Assembly: GCF_900103585.1 (NCBI RefSeq)
Contig: NZ_FNHV01000004.1
Coordinates: 558,001-622,000 of the forward strand
Direction: 5' to 3'
Source: Streptomyces sp. cf386
Lineage (GTDB): Bacteria > Actinomycetota > Actinomycetes > Streptomycetales > Streptomycetaceae
Length of the DNA stretch: 64,000 nt
Shown piece after piece: positions 29,337 to 37,905 of the stretch. Numbering within the stretch: the stretch's first letter is position 1; the number at the start of each line of letters is the position of its first letter. Position numbers and translations under genes: made by a program. The notes beneath the pieces are model-generated. The model did not search any database, was not told the origin of the DNA, and saw only the letters and a list, made by a program, of their open reading frames with translations.

Positions 29337-31019
29337 TCAGCCGGTGAAGCCGGCCGTGATGGACGTGAACTGCCAGTTGCTCTGGCTGATCCCGGAGCAG
29401 TTGCTCGTCACGCCGCCGCCCGGGCACGGCCGGTCGCGGTTGACCGACCAGAACGCGAGACGGGCGATGTGGTGGGAGTTCGCCCAGTCACGGATCTGGG
29501 TCCAGGTCGCGGGCGAGGTGAGTTCCTGCTGGTCGGAGAGGCCGTTCATGCCGGAGATGCCGATGTGGGCGTAGGCCGTGGCGTCGTCCCACCCGAAGGT
29601 GGACTTCAGCTTGTTCTTCAGCCCCTCCGTCGCGTTCACGGTGTTGCCGTACATGTCGGCACCGCCGCCGAAGTCGAACGGCATGATCGTGAAGACGTCG
29701 ATGTTCGCGTTCAACGCCTTGGCCTGCTCGATGAGCCGGTTGCCCCAGTAGGTCGGGCCGGACGTCGTGGTGCCGAAGGTGATGATCGTGCGCAGTCCCG
29801 GATTGTTGGCCTTGACGATCTTCAGAGCGTTCAGGATCCGGTCCTGCACGGTCGCGTTCTCGAACTCGTCGGTGTTCTCGATGTCGACGTCGATCGCCTT
29901 CAGCCCGTACGCGTCGATGACCCTCTGATACGCACCCGCCAGCGCTTCGGCGGTCGCACAGTTCGGCCCGAGCTTGTTGCCGCTCCACCCGCCGATCGAC
30001 GGCACGATGTCACCGCCCGCGGAACGGATGCTGTTGATGACGCTCTGGTCGTTCCCGCCGGTCAGCGGACGCTGCCCGTCCCAGGCGGGGTTGCAGCCGC
30101 CGGAGGACAGGATGAACGCCATCGTGTACCACTTGATGCCGGTCGAGCTCATCACCGACGTCGCGCTCGGCGGGTCGCCCCAGCCCAGGTACAGGTAGGG
30201 CGCGGCCTGCTTGAACCCGGTGTCGCCACCGCCCGCGTCCGTCGTGACGGTGACGGCGTTGGAGGCCGCCGAGACGTTCCCGGCCGCGTCCCGTGCCTTG
30301 ACCGTGAAGGTGTGACTCGTGCTCGCCGACAGCCCGCTGACCGTGGCACTGGTGCCGGACACACTGAGCACCTGACTGGCGCCCCGATAGATGTCGTACG
30401 CCGTCACCCCGACGTTGTCCGTCGAGGCGTTCCACGCCAGCGACACACTCGACGACGTCTTGCCGGTGGACCGCAGGCTGCCCGGCACACTCGGCGCCTG
30501 ACTGTCCGAACCACCGCCACCGGGCCCGTCGAGACTGACGTCGTCGGCGTAATAGGTGCCCTGGGCGTACCAGCCGTGGACGTAGACGGTGGCGCTGGTC
30601 TGCGACGCGCCGGTAGTGAAGGAGACGGACAGCTGGCTGTACGCCGACGGCGACGACGTCCATGTCGAGGCACCGCCGTCCACGCCGAGGTAGACGTAGG
30701 ACCCGCGCACCCAGCCGCTGAGTGCGTACGTCGTGTTCGGCTGGACCGAGAGGGTCTGACTGCACTTGGCGATGTCACTCGAACTGACCGCCCCGGCAAG
30801 GGCTTTGGAGCCGCCGCGCACGGGGGAGGAGACGACGGACCCGAGGTTGCCGGTGCAGGACCAGGGGGAGAGGGAACCGGATTCGAAGCCGGGGTTGGTG
30901 AGGATGTTGGCCGCCTGGGCGGTACCGGGCAGCGCGACGGCCCCGGCGACCGCGAGGGCGGCGGAGCCGAGGAGAGCGAGAAGTCGACGTCTGGAACGTC
31001 TGAACAGTGAGGTGCGCAC
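29337..31019 (-). CDS. secreted GH18 chitinase-like enzyme with CBM and FnIII
   Basis: A 560-residue extracellular protein. A signal peptide (VRTSLFRRSRRRLLALLGS... ending AQA-A) precedes a carbohydrate-binding beta-sandwich (ILTNPGFESGSLSPWSC, to about 165), an FnIII domain (about 170-260) and a GH18 barrel. The active strand reads GLKAIDVDIEN: the catalytic Glu (about 377) and two Asp are kept, while the first Asp of DxxDxDxE is Lys. That is a variation to note. The GTG at 31019 follows AGGGAG. Chitin or a chitin-like GlcNAc polymer is the likely substrate. It lies alone, with a large inverted repeat in its upstream region. Confidence 0.88.
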   Translation of the reverse strand: MRTSLFRRSRRRLLALLGSAALAVAGAVALPGTAQAANILTNPGFESGSLSPWSCTGNLGSVVSSPVRGGSKALAGAVSSSDIAKCSQTLSVQPNTTYALSGWVRGSYVYLGVDGGASTWTSSPSAYSQLSVSFTTGASQTSATVYVHGWYAQGTYYADDVSLDGPGGGGSDSQAPSVPGSLRSTGKTSSSVSLAWNASTDNVGVTAYDIYRGASQVLSVSGTSATVSGLSASTSHTFTVKARDAAGNVSAASNAVTVTTDAGGGDTGFKQAAPYLYLGWGDPPSATSVMSSTGIKWYTMAFILSSGGCNPAWDGQRPLTGGNDQSVINSIRSAGGDIVPSIGGWSGNKLGPNCATAEALAGAYQRVIDAYGLKAIDVDIENTDEFENATVQDRILNALKIVKANNPGLRTIITFGTTTSGPTYWGNRLIEQAKALNANIDVFTIMPFDFGGGADMYGNTVNATEGLKNKLKSTFGWDDATAYAHIGISGMNGLSDQQELTSPATWTQIRDWANSHHIARLAFWSVNRDRPCPGGGVTSNCSGISQSNWQFTSITAGFTG

Positions 31020-31093
31020 GCGATCTCCCTGAGGATGTGGGGTGGTTCGGGAGTGCAGGGACATGCGAAACGGTGCGCAACCAAGTTGGTATG

Positions 31094-31132
31094 GACCAAT
31101 CCCGGTGTCAAGGTCTGACACCGGGATTGGTC
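31094..31132 (-). promoter_or_regulatory. large inverted repeat upstream of GH18 gene
   Basis: Perfect 17-base arms, GACCAATCCCGGTGTCA (31094-31110) and its complement (31116-31132), surround AGGTC. On the minus strand it contains TTGACA and runs into TGGTCCATACCA (31088-31099), close to the 12-base direct repeats reported in Streptomyces chitinase promoters. It lies 75-113 bases before the GH18 start, so it probably controls that gene. A terminator for the ATP-grasp gene is the alternative. Confidence 0.55.
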
Positions 31133-31138
31133 AACGCC

Positions 31139-31167
31139 CTCAGGGGCGCGGGGAACTGCGCGACCCA
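31139..31167. repeat. common Streptomyces intergenic repeat element
   Basis: The stretch around AGGGGCGCGGGGAACTGCGC matches an element I recognise as very frequent between Streptomyces genes. It sits between the ATP-grasp stop and the inverted repeat. Its role is unclear; a 3'-end or terminator-associated element is usual. The recognition is from memory. Confidence 0.5.
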
Positions 31168-31196
31168 CCACACGCAACCCGCACCCGGCAGACAAC

Positions 31197-32327
31197 CTAA
31201 AGCGGCAGTACCTGAGCCGCCCCGGCTGCACCGACGGAGTCAACCGGCGCCGGCATCGCAGGCAACAACCGCTCCGTCTCCTCCGCCCGCTGCTGCGGAA
31301 TGGACACGGGCCTGACCTGCCGCGGCCCGGACACCACCGTGTAGTCCTGCCCGAGGAACGGCGGGACGACCTCCCCCGGATCCTCCCCGAGCGCCAGCTG
31401 AACAGCCAGCCAGGGCACATTGACCCCGCACAGCGACAGCTGATGCAACCCACCCGCGGGCCGCGTGTTGACATCCATCAGTACCGGCGTCTCCCCGAAC
31501 ATCCGGAACTGGATGTTGGACAGATAGTGCAGCCCGAACCCTTCCGCGATCTGCCGCGCCGGCTCCAGCCACTGCTCCTGCAACGTGAACCCACGACGCC
31601 GACCGTTCTTGCTCCGGCCGATCGCCAGCCGCACCCGGTTGTCCGGACCGGTGAGGCAGTCCACCGACACCTCCGGCTGTTCGAGCCGCGGCATGACCAG
31701 CCAGTCCACCGGCTCGTCGGCCCGCCGCAGCGCGTCCACCACCAGGTCCAGCTGCACATACGGGGTCGGGAACCCGTTGAGGTGCATCAGCGAGAAGGGG
31801 GAGCGCGTGATCACCCGGAAGCCCACCCCGCCCGCACCGGACGCCGGCTTGAAGCAGGCCTTGTAGCCGCCCGCCTCCAACTCCTCGACGGCGGCGACGA
31901 GTTCGTCGGCGGTACGCACCCGCCACCACGGCGGCACCGGCACCCCGATCGCCTGCACGGCCTCGTAGGCGATCACCTTGTCCTGGAAGACCGCCACGGC
32001 CTCCGGCGGCGGCGCCAGCAGCGCCGTGCCGACCGCCTCGAACTCCGCGCGGTGCGCGACGATCGCCGACTGGTGCATCCGGGGCACGAAGACATCGATG
32101 CCGCGCCGCCGGCACTGGGCGAGCGCGTACTCGACATACCCGGCCGGGGACAGGCCCTCCGGCTCCAGATCGGCGGTGTCGGCGGCGGCCAGCACCGGTG
32201 AGTCGGCGTCCCCGTGCGTCGCATGGATATCGACCGCCCGATCACTGGGATTTCTCCGCAGCTGATCCATGAAGAACACGTTCTCCGCGTACGTGCGGTT
32301 GAGCCAGACGCGTACGCGAGAGACCAT
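31197..32327 (-). CDS. ATP-grasp domain protein
   Basis: A 376-residue ATP-grasp protein, an ATP-dependent carboxylate ligase type. The N-terminus is a pre-ATP-grasp domain; ATP-grasp landmarks are FQDKVIAYEAVQAIGVPVPPW, GYKACFKPASGAGGVGFRVI, WLVMPRLEQPEVSVDCLT and LMDVNTRPAGGLHQL (metal ligands). No signal or membrane segment. The ATG at 32327 has GGAAGGAC upstream. It is monocistronic and diverges from the metallophosphoesterase gene across about 260 bases. The amino or carboxyl substrate is unknown; peptide, amide or cofactor ligation are all possible. Confidence 0.88.
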   Translation of the reverse strand: MVSRVRVWLNRTYAENVFFMDQLRRNPSDRAVDIHATHGDADSPVLAAADTADLEPEGLSPAGYVEYALAQCRRRGIDVFVPRMHQSAIVAHRAEFEAVGTALLAPPPEAVAVFQDKVIAYEAVQAIGVPVPPWWRVRTADELVAAVEELEAGGYKACFKPASGAGGVGFRVITRSPFSLMHLNGFPTPYVQLDLVVDALRRADEPVDWLVMPRLEQPEVSVDCLTGPDNRVRLAIGRSKNGRRRGFTLQEQWLEPARQIAEGFGLHYLSNIQFRMFGETPVLMDVNTRPAGGLHQLSLCGVNVPWLAVQLALGEDPGEVVPPFLGQDYTVVSGPRQVRPVSIPQQRAEETERLLPAMPAPVDSVGAAGAAQVLPL

Positions 32328-32586
32328 GCAGGGCCGTCCTTCCGGGGTTCGCGGGCAGGGCAAAGCGAGCCCGTGCCCGGGCAGGGTGATTGGAGGGACA
32401 CCAAATCGCCCCGTGCGAAGGGACGTTCAGAGCGGTGGTGTTGGGGCGATCATACGGCTTTCAAAGGGTGCCGCGTGCAACGTACGTGTTACGGATTTCC
32501 CGATCATGCCGACGTGATCCCGCCTTGTCCTCGCGCGGCCCGATGTGGTCTCGTGGAGTCATTCGGATCATCGGAAGGGGCGAGGG

Positions 32587-33447
32587 GTGACGTCGACGGC
32601 CGGCGGTGCCGGACAGCTGCTGGCCATCAGTGACCTGCACATCGGCTACGAGGAGAACCGCGCCCTCGTCGAGAAGATGCGCCCCGAATCGGATGACGAC
32701 TGGCTGCTCGTCGCCGGTGACGTGGCCGAGACCGTGGCCGACATCCGCTGGGCCCTGGAGACCCTCGCCGGCCGCTTCCGCAAGGTCGTCTGGGCGCCCG
32801 GCAACCACGAACTGTGGACCCACCCGAAGGACTCCGTCACCCTCCGCGGCGTCGCCCGCTACGAGCACCTCGTCGAGATGTGCCGGGAACTCGGTGTGAC
32901 CACCCCCGAGGACCCCTACCCGGTCTGGGAGGGCCCCGGCGGCCCGGCGGCCGTGGCGCCGCTGTTCCTCCTGTACGACTACTCCTTCCTGCCTTCCGGC
33001 TGCACCACCAAGGAGGAGGGGCTGAGGTACGCGCACGGGACCGGGATCGTGTGCAACGACGAGTTCCTGCTGCACCCCGACCCCTACCCCTCCCGCGAGG
33101 CCTGGTGCGAGGCCCGGGTCGCCGAGACCGAGCGCCGGCTCGCCGCGCTGCCCGCGGACCTGCCCACCGTCCTCGTCAACCACTACCCACTGGACCGGCA
33201 CCCCATGGACGTCCTGTGGTACCCCGAGTTCGCCATGTGGTGCGGCACCGAGCGGACCGCGGACTGGCACCGCAGGTTCCGCGTGGAGACCATGGTCTAC
33301 GGACACCTGCACATCCCGCGCACCACCTGGCACGAGGGCGTCCGCTTCGAGGAGGTGTCGGTGGGGTACCCCCGGGAGTGGCGAAAGCGCGCGGATCCGC
33401 CGGGCCGGCTGCGCCGGATTCTGCCCAGGGAGGACGGGACCCGTTGA
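32587..33447 (+). CDS. metallophosphoesterase (coupled to PPTase)
   Basis: A 286-residue calcineurin-like phosphoesterase. The five metal motifs are visible: ISDLHIG, VAGDVAET, APGNHELW, LVNHYPL and YGHLHIPRTT. The GTG at 32587 follows GGAAGGGGCGAGG. No signal peptide. The stop overlaps the TTG start of the phosphopantetheinyl transferase. A phosphoesterase next to a PPTase recurs in Streptomyces and suggests a role linked to carrier proteins or cofactor turnover, for instance removal of phosphopantetheine; that is inference. Confidence 0.9.
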   Translation: MTSTAGGAGQLLAISDLHIGYEENRALVEKMRPESDDDWLLVAGDVAETVADIRWALETLAGRFRKVVWAPGNHELWTHPKDSVTLRGVARYEHLVEMCRELGVTTPEDPYPVWEGPGGPAAVAPLFLLYDYSFLPSGCTTKEEGLRYAHGTGIVCNDEFLLHPDPYPSREAWCEARVAETERRLAALPADLPTVLVNHYPLDRHPMDVLWYPEFAMWCGTERTADWHRRFRVETMVYGHLHIPRTTWHEGVRFEEVSVGYPREWRKRADPPGRLRRILPREDGTR

Positions 33448-34124
33448 TCGAGGAACTGCTGCCGGACTCGGTCGTCACCGTCGAGGCGTACGGCGACGAG
33501 GAGCTCCCGAACACGGCCCTCTACCCCGAGGAGGAGGCGGTCGTGGCCAAGGCGGTCGCCAAGCGCCGCCGGGAGTTCGCCGTCGTACGCTCCTGTGCTC
33601 GCCATGCCATGGAGAAGCTGGGCGTGCCGCCGCAGCCGATCCTGCCGGGTGAACGCGGCGCCCCGAGCTGGCCGGCCGGCCTGGTCGGCAGCATGACCCA
33701 CTGCGACGGCTACCACGCAGCCGCCCTGGTCCGCGCCGCCGACCTGGCCTCCCTCGGTATCGACGCCGAGCCCCACCAGACGCTCCCGGAGGGCGTCCTG
33801 CCGGCCGTCGCCCTGCCCGCCGAGGCGGAGCGGCTGCGCCGACTGGCCGGCGACCACCCCGCCGTCCACTGGGACCGGCTCCTGTTCAGCGCGAAGGAGT
33901 CCGTCTACAAGGCGTGGTTCCCCCTCACCGGAAAGTGGCTGGACTTCACCGAGGCGGACATCGACCTCTTCGCCGACCCCGGTGAGCAGTACGGCGGCGG
34001 TTTCCGGGCGCGGCTCCTCGTACCGGGCCCGTGGGTGGGCGACCGCCGGGTGGACCTCTTCGAAGGCCGGTGGACGGTCCGGCGAGGGCTGGTGGCGACA
34101 GCGGTGAGCGTGCCGCACACCTGA
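33444..34124 (+). CDS. Sfp-type 4'-phosphopantetheinyl transferase
   Basis: A 226-residue enzyme that moves phosphopantetheine from CoA to the serine of carrier proteins in polyketide or peptide synthesis. Motifs are VGSMTHCDGYHAAAL, LGIDAEP (metal-binding Asp) and LLFSAKESVYKAWFPLTG, with the KESxYK signature. The start is a TTG overlapping the phosphoesterase stop (TTGA), preceded by AGGGAGGAC. Coupling to the phosphoesterase is the main control seen. The window contains no synthase, so targets lie elsewhere. Confidence 0.92.
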   Translation: MIEELLPDSVVTVEAYGDEELPNTALYPEEEAVVAKAVAKRRREFAVVRSCARHAMEKLGVPPQPILPGERGAPSWPAGLVGSMTHCDGYHAAALVRAADLASLGIDAEPHQTLPEGVLPAVALPAEAERLRRLAGDHPAVHWDRLLFSAKESVYKAWFPLTGKWLDFTEADIDLFADPGEQYGGGFRARLLVPGPWVGDRRVDLFEGRWTVRRGLVATAVSVPHT

Positions 34125-34149
34125 GCCCCCTTGCACCCTGCGGGCTCCG

Positions 34150-34380
34150 CTACGGCTCCGCCGGACACCAGCTCTGCAGCAGCCGGAAGAACTCCTCCTC
34201 GTTGCCGCTCAGTCCCGCGTTCGCCAGGGCCTGTTCCGCCTCGGCGAGGACGGAGGGCGGGACCACGGGTGGTCGGCGGGAGCCGGGGGGACCGTCGAAC
34301 GCGGCTCGTACGGTGTGCAACAGCCGCAGATAGGCCTGGACGGCGGTGCGCTCGCGGTCGGTCAGTACGGCGGTGGGCAT
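34150..34380 (-). CDS. small conserved-type hypothetical protein
   Basis: A 76-residue ORF with a good GGGGAGAG ribosome site. The sequence begins MPTAVLTDRERTAVQAYLRLL, has a proline-rich centre and a helical end FFRLLQSWCPAEP. It is likely helical and cytoplasmic with no signal. It converges with the PPTase gene (25 bases apart) and diverges from the hydrolase gene. I know of no function; the codon pattern and ribosome site support a real gene. Confidence 0.6.
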   Translation of the reverse strand: MPTAVLTDRERTAVQAYLRLLHTVRAAFDGPPGSRRPPVVPPSVLAEAEQALANAGLSGNEEEFFRLLQSWCPAEP

Positions 34381-34635
34381 CGGTCGGCTCTCCCCAAGTC
34401 GGCGTCGTCGCGTCACGCCCCGCATATGAGGGCGTACCACCAGCTTGCCGCCCACCACTGACAATCGGGCCCGGCCACACCTCCGTTCGCCCGCTTAGCG
34501 GAGGCGAAACCTCCCCGAAATCCCTTGTGGGAAAGCCGTCCTACGCTGGGGGAAGGGCTCTCGGCCGCGCTCTCGTGGCAGGCGACGGGGCCAGGAACGG
34601 GCAGTGGAACGGCGACAGGAACTGGGGCGAGAAGC

Positions 34636-35679
34636 GTGGTCGACATCCCGGGACCGCGCCCGGCGCGCGCCGTACGGCTGCGCTCGGTGGGCGACGGAGA
34701 ACTCGAGTTGCAGTACCGCGTAGTGCACGGCTACCGGCGCGCGTTCCGGATGGCCGGCGAGGGCCCGGCGCTGGTGCTGATCCACGGCATAGGCGACTCC
34801 TCCGACACCTGGGCCGAGCTGATCCCCGACCTCGCCCGCACGCACACCGTCATCGCCCCCGACCTGCTCGGCCACGGCGCCTCGGACAAGCCGCGCGCCG
34901 ACTACTCGGTGGCCGCGTACGCGAACGGCGTGCGCGATCTGCTGACCACCCTCGGCATCGAGTCGGCGACGCTGATCGGGCACTCGCTGGGCGGGGGAGT
35001 GGCGATGCAGTTCGCCTACCAGTTCCCCGAGCGCACGGAGCGGCTCATCCTGGTCAGCGCGGGCGGGGTGGGCCGCGAGGTCAACCCGGTGCTGCGGCTG
35101 GTCTCGCTGCCGGGCGCGCATCTGATGCTGTCGACACTGCGGCTGCCGGGGATGCGGCTCCAAGTGGGGCTGACCGTACGGCTGTTGAAACTGCTGGACA
35201 CCGATCTCGGCCAGGACGCGCCGGAACTGCTCACTCTGGTGGACGCGCTGCCCGACGAGACCTCGCGCAACGCCTTCATCCGTACCCTGCGGGCCGTGGT
35301 CGACTGGCGTGGCCAGGTGGTCACCATGCTGGACCGCTGCTATCTGACCGAGGGCATGCCGACCATGCTGCTGTGGGGGGACCGGGACAGCGTGGTGCCG
35401 GTGCGGCACGCGTTCGGGGCGCACGAGGCGATGCCGGGCAGCCGGCTGGAGATCTTCGAGGGGGCGGGGCACTTCCCGTTCCACACCGACCCGGCCCGGT
35501 TCGTGGCGCTGGTCGAGGAGTTCACGGCCACCACCGCCCCCGCCGACTGGAGCCGTGAGACCTGGCGTGAGCTGCTGCGGACGGGCCGGCCCGGGACGGC
35601 CGTCGGGCAGCCGGACACGGCCTTTTCTCGCGCGAGGGAACGCGACCTGCGGGAGGCGAGCGAACGCAGCGCGACCTGA
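34636..35679 (+). CDS. alpha/beta hydrolase
   Basis: A 347-residue alpha/beta hydrolase. Visible are LIHGIGDSSDTWAELIPDLA, LLGHGASDKPRADYSV, the nucleophile GHSLGGG, LWGDRDSVVP and GAGHFPFHTDP, giving the Ser-Asp-His triad. The start is not certain: the GTG at 34636 follows GGGGCGAG, while the frame is open from 34525. It converges with the ImmA-like gene with 16 bases between stops. It resembles esterases and haloperoxidase-like members; the substrate is unknown. Confidence 0.88.
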   Translation: MVDIPGPRPARAVRLRSVGDGELELQYRVVHGYRRAFRMAGEGPALVLIHGIGDSSDTWAELIPDLARTHTVIAPDLLGHGASDKPRADYSVAAYANGVRDLLTTLGIESATLIGHSLGGGVAMQFAYQFPERTERLILVSAGGVGREVNPVLRLVSLPGAHLMLSTLRLPGMRLQVGLTVRLLKLLDTDLGQDAPELLTLVDALPDETSRNAFIRTLRAVVDWRGQVVTMLDRCYLTEGMPTMLLWGDRDSVVPVRHAFGAHEAMPGSRLEIFEGAGHFPFHTDPARFVALVEEFTATTAPADWSRETWRELLRTGRPGTAVGQPDTAFSRARERDLREASERSAT

Positions 35680-35695
35680 GCCGAGGCGCGCCCGG

Positions 35696-36259
35696 TCAGC
35701 CCTGTGGCCCGAGGTAACCGAGCGACGCCTCGATCCGCCCCGCCAAGTGGTCCCGCTGGCCCCGCACCGACGAAACCGCCAGCCATGCGCGGCACTTGCT
35801 GGCAAGTAAGAGGCCGAAGGCCTCGGCTTCCTTCTCCTCGGCCTGGTCGAAGTGGCTGCGGGCGGCGACCTTCAGGACCGTCGAGCGCAGATCGGCCCCG
35901 TCGTCCAGGAGACGGGCCGCCACGGTGGCGCCCTCGATGCTGTGGCTGCAGTGGCCGGCCTTCATGTGCCACAGCTCATGGCCGAGGATCACCAACTGGT
36001 GGTCGGGCGCGGTGCGCTCCTCGATCACGACGAGGTCCTGGTCGGGCATGTCCAGCCACAGCCCGCTCGCGGTGCCGGGCGGGAAGGCGGACGTACGGAA
36101 GAGGACGGGACGGCCGCGGCGTCTGCTCATCGCGTCGCACAGGGCGCCGTACAACTTCTCGGGCGCCGCGGGCGCGGGAAGCGTCAGCTCCGCGACCAAC
36201 TCGCCGCACAGGCGGCGCATTTCCCTACCGATGCCCACAAGTCTCCCGTTCTCCCGCAT
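35696..36259 (-). CDS. ImmA/IrrE-like zinc peptidase partner
   Basis: A 187-residue protein with HELWHMKAGH, an HExxH zinc motif typical of ImmA/IrrE peptidases. Those cleave or regulate a paired XRE repressor. The N-terminus is helical, the C-terminus rich in acidic residues. The ATG shares one base with the stop of the XRE gene (TGATG). In Streptomyces such XRE plus ImmA-like pairs are sometimes labelled toxin-antitoxin; regulation by regulated proteolysis is the alternative. Confidence 0.8.
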   Translation of the reverse strand: MRENGRLVGIGREMRRLCGELVAELTLPAPAAPEKLYGALCDAMSRRRGRPVLFRTSAFPPGTASGLWLDMPDQDLVVIEERTAPDHQLVILGHELWHMKAGHCSHSIEGATVAARLLDDGADLRSTVLKVAARSHFDQAEEKEAEAFGLLLASKCRAWLAVSSVRGQRDHLAGRIEASLGYLGPQG

Positions 36260-36909
36260 CACGACTCGGGCCGCTTGACGCTCTCCAGGAGCATGTCCAG
36301 CCACTCGGCGACCTTGTCACGGTGCTGGTCGGTGGGCAGTTGGGCGGCCCGCCAGGCGATTCCGCGTACGCCGTGGTCCTGGAGGAGCTTCTCCAGCGGA
36401 TCCTCGGTGGCCTGCGCCGCCTCGCGCTCGGCGAGCTTCTGCAGCAGATCCTGCTCGGGGCGCTGGAGGGCGCCCGCGAGCGCCTCGGGGTCCTCGGCCG
36501 TGAGGAATCCGGCGTGCACGCGGAAGAAGCGCTGGATGGCGTCGCAGTGCTCCATGGTGGGGCGCCGGTCGCCGTTGATCAGGGCGCCCGCCTGCTGGCG
36601 CGACATGCCCGCGCCGTCGGCGATCTCCTGCTGGGTGTACTTGCGGCCGTTCGGCTTGAGGCGGGTGCGGCGCAGGAGGTCCAGGCGCTGGAGGAAGCGG
36701 GCCTGTACGTCGGGCTCACCCGCGGGACGGCCGCTCAGCAGGGCCTTGACCACGGGCTCCGGGACGCCTGAGGCAACGGACAGGCGGCGGGTGTCGAAGA
36801 CCTCCGCGTGTGGCACGCCGAGCCGGTCGGCGAGCGCGGTGATACGAGCGACGACGGCCGGCAGCGCAGCCGTCGACGTGGCGCCCGGACCCTCGATGCC
36901 ATCCGTCAC
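36259..36909 (-). CDS. XRE family transcriptional regulator
   Basis: A 216-residue regulator with a helix-turn-helix YTQQEIADGAGMSRQQAGALINGDRRPT in the middle, longer than a minimal XRE protein. The N-terminal 60 residues are variable. The GTG at 36909 has TAGGAG at about 9 bases. It is coupled to the ImmA-like gene and diverges from the MmyB-type gene, with a 14-base palindrome between them that could be its operator. Confidence 0.85.
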   Translation of the reverse strand: MTDGIEGPGATSTAALPAVVARITALADRLGVPHAEVFDTRRLSVASGVPEPVVKALLSGRPAGEPDVQARFLQRLDLLRRTRLKPNGRKYTQQEIADGAGMSRQQAGALINGDRRPTMEHCDAIQRFFRVHAGFLTAEDPEALAGALQRPEQDLLQKLAEREAAQATEDPLEKLLQDHGVRGIAWRAAQLPTDQHRDKVAEWLDMLLESVKRPES

Positions 36910-37004
36910 CGACAGATCTCCTACGTCTCTCACAGGCTTCTCACAAGCGGTTGCCGTGAACTGGACGGAGATTACCCGCTGGTTCGAACTCACATCCAGG
37001 TCTC

Positions 37005-37018
37005 GCCACAACTGTGGC
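37005..37018. promoter_or_regulatory. palindrome between XRE and MmyB-type genes
   Basis: GCCACA-AC-TGTGGC is a perfect 6-base inverted repeat in the 222-base divergent space. Size and place suit an operator of the XRE protein. Proof of binding is not available from sequence. Confidence 0.4.
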
Positions 37019-37131
37019 CAATTTCAGCCGTCAACAAGCATGGAATGCCACGATAGTTGACATGGTCCGACCCGGGCCGCAGGATCAAGACGCCGCGTGA
37101 AGGCCGCATAGGCAAGAGGGGTGACCTCCCG

Positions 37132-37794
37132 ATGGCATATCAGGCAGGTGGGCAGCGGTTCGAGCCGCGGCCCGTCCCCGAGAGCTGCGAGGCCCAGGCC
37201 TATCTGCGGGACTACGCCACTCTCGTGGAGGCCGTGCCCTTCCCGTCCGTCATCCTCGACCACTGCTGGGACGTCGTTCTGGCGAACACCGCTTTCGCGT
37301 CACTTTTCCGCGGCGTGGGCCCGCATCCGACGGCCATGCCCGACGACAACCTCCTCAGGTTCGTCCTCTTCCACCCGGACGCGAGCACCGTCCTCGGCGA
37401 GCACGAGTCCAGCTGGTGCCTGCCGATGCTGGCCCACTTCGCCGCCGCCCTGGAACGGCAGGGCCACGACCACGGGCTGCAGGCCATTCGCCGGGAGATC
37501 GCCCAGGACCCGATCATGGAGGCCGCCTACCGGCAGGGCCTGCCGCACTGGATCCGGGCGGTCGGCGAACGTGCCGTCGCACAGGACGGTGCCGTACGAC
37601 CGCTGCTGCACCCCGACCCGCGCTGGGGTGCGACCGAGTGCCGGGTCGTCGACGAGACGCCCAGGACCCTTCAGGAGATGGGCTACACCCGGCTGACCCT
37701 GGTACTGCGCGAGGCGCGCCGCGACCGGCCCAGGGGGCGTGGGGTGCGCCGCACCGCGAGCCATCTGAGCGTCGTGCCCAACCCCGAGGACTGA
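37132..37794 (+). CDS. MmyB-like ligand-binding protein without HTH
   Basis: A 220-residue protein matching the C-terminal sensor part of MmyB-type regulators: VPFPSVILDHCWDVVLANTAFASLFRG and NLLRFVLFHPDAS are typical, the latter reading the PAS-like pocket. The usual N-terminal XRE helix-turn-helix is absent, so it could bind a ligand but not DNA by that route, or pair with the divergent XRE regulator. The ATG at 37132 has GAGGGG upstream. Function is otherwise unknown. Confidence 0.78.
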   Translation: MAYQAGGQRFEPRPVPESCEAQAYLRDYATLVEAVPFPSVILDHCWDVVLANTAFASLFRGVGPHPTAMPDDNLLRFVLFHPDASTVLGEHESSWCLPMLAHFAAALERQGHDHGLQAIRREIAQDPIMEAAYRQGLPHWIRAVGERAVAQDGAVRPLLHPDPRWGATECRVVDETPRTLQEMGYTRLTLVLREARRDRPRGRGVRRTASHLSVVPNPED

Positions 37795-37887
37795 ACGGGG
37801 CACCGTCGGCGTTCAGGTCGTCGACGGCGCCCCGTCAGCACGGTTCGGTTCGAAGACGTCGTCTGTCCTGTTCCCTGTCCTGGTGGT

Positions 37888-37896
37888 GTGTGACAT
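37888..37896. promoter_or_regulatory. candidate GntR operator before hydroxyproline operon
   Basis: GTGTGACAT lies 10 bases before the first oxidoreductase start. Its complement is ATGTCACAC, one base from the perfect form ATGTCACAT found at 40775. Shared placement at three units of the cluster supports an operator of the FCD-type GntR regulator. Confidence 0.5.
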
Positions 37897-37905
37897 AGTA
37901 CTGAT

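Noticed and set aside
31094..31132. Inverted repeat as a plain terminator of the ATP-grasp gene
   Set aside because: Not excluded, but the chitinase-type box and TTGACA in the GH18 direction favour a control site.
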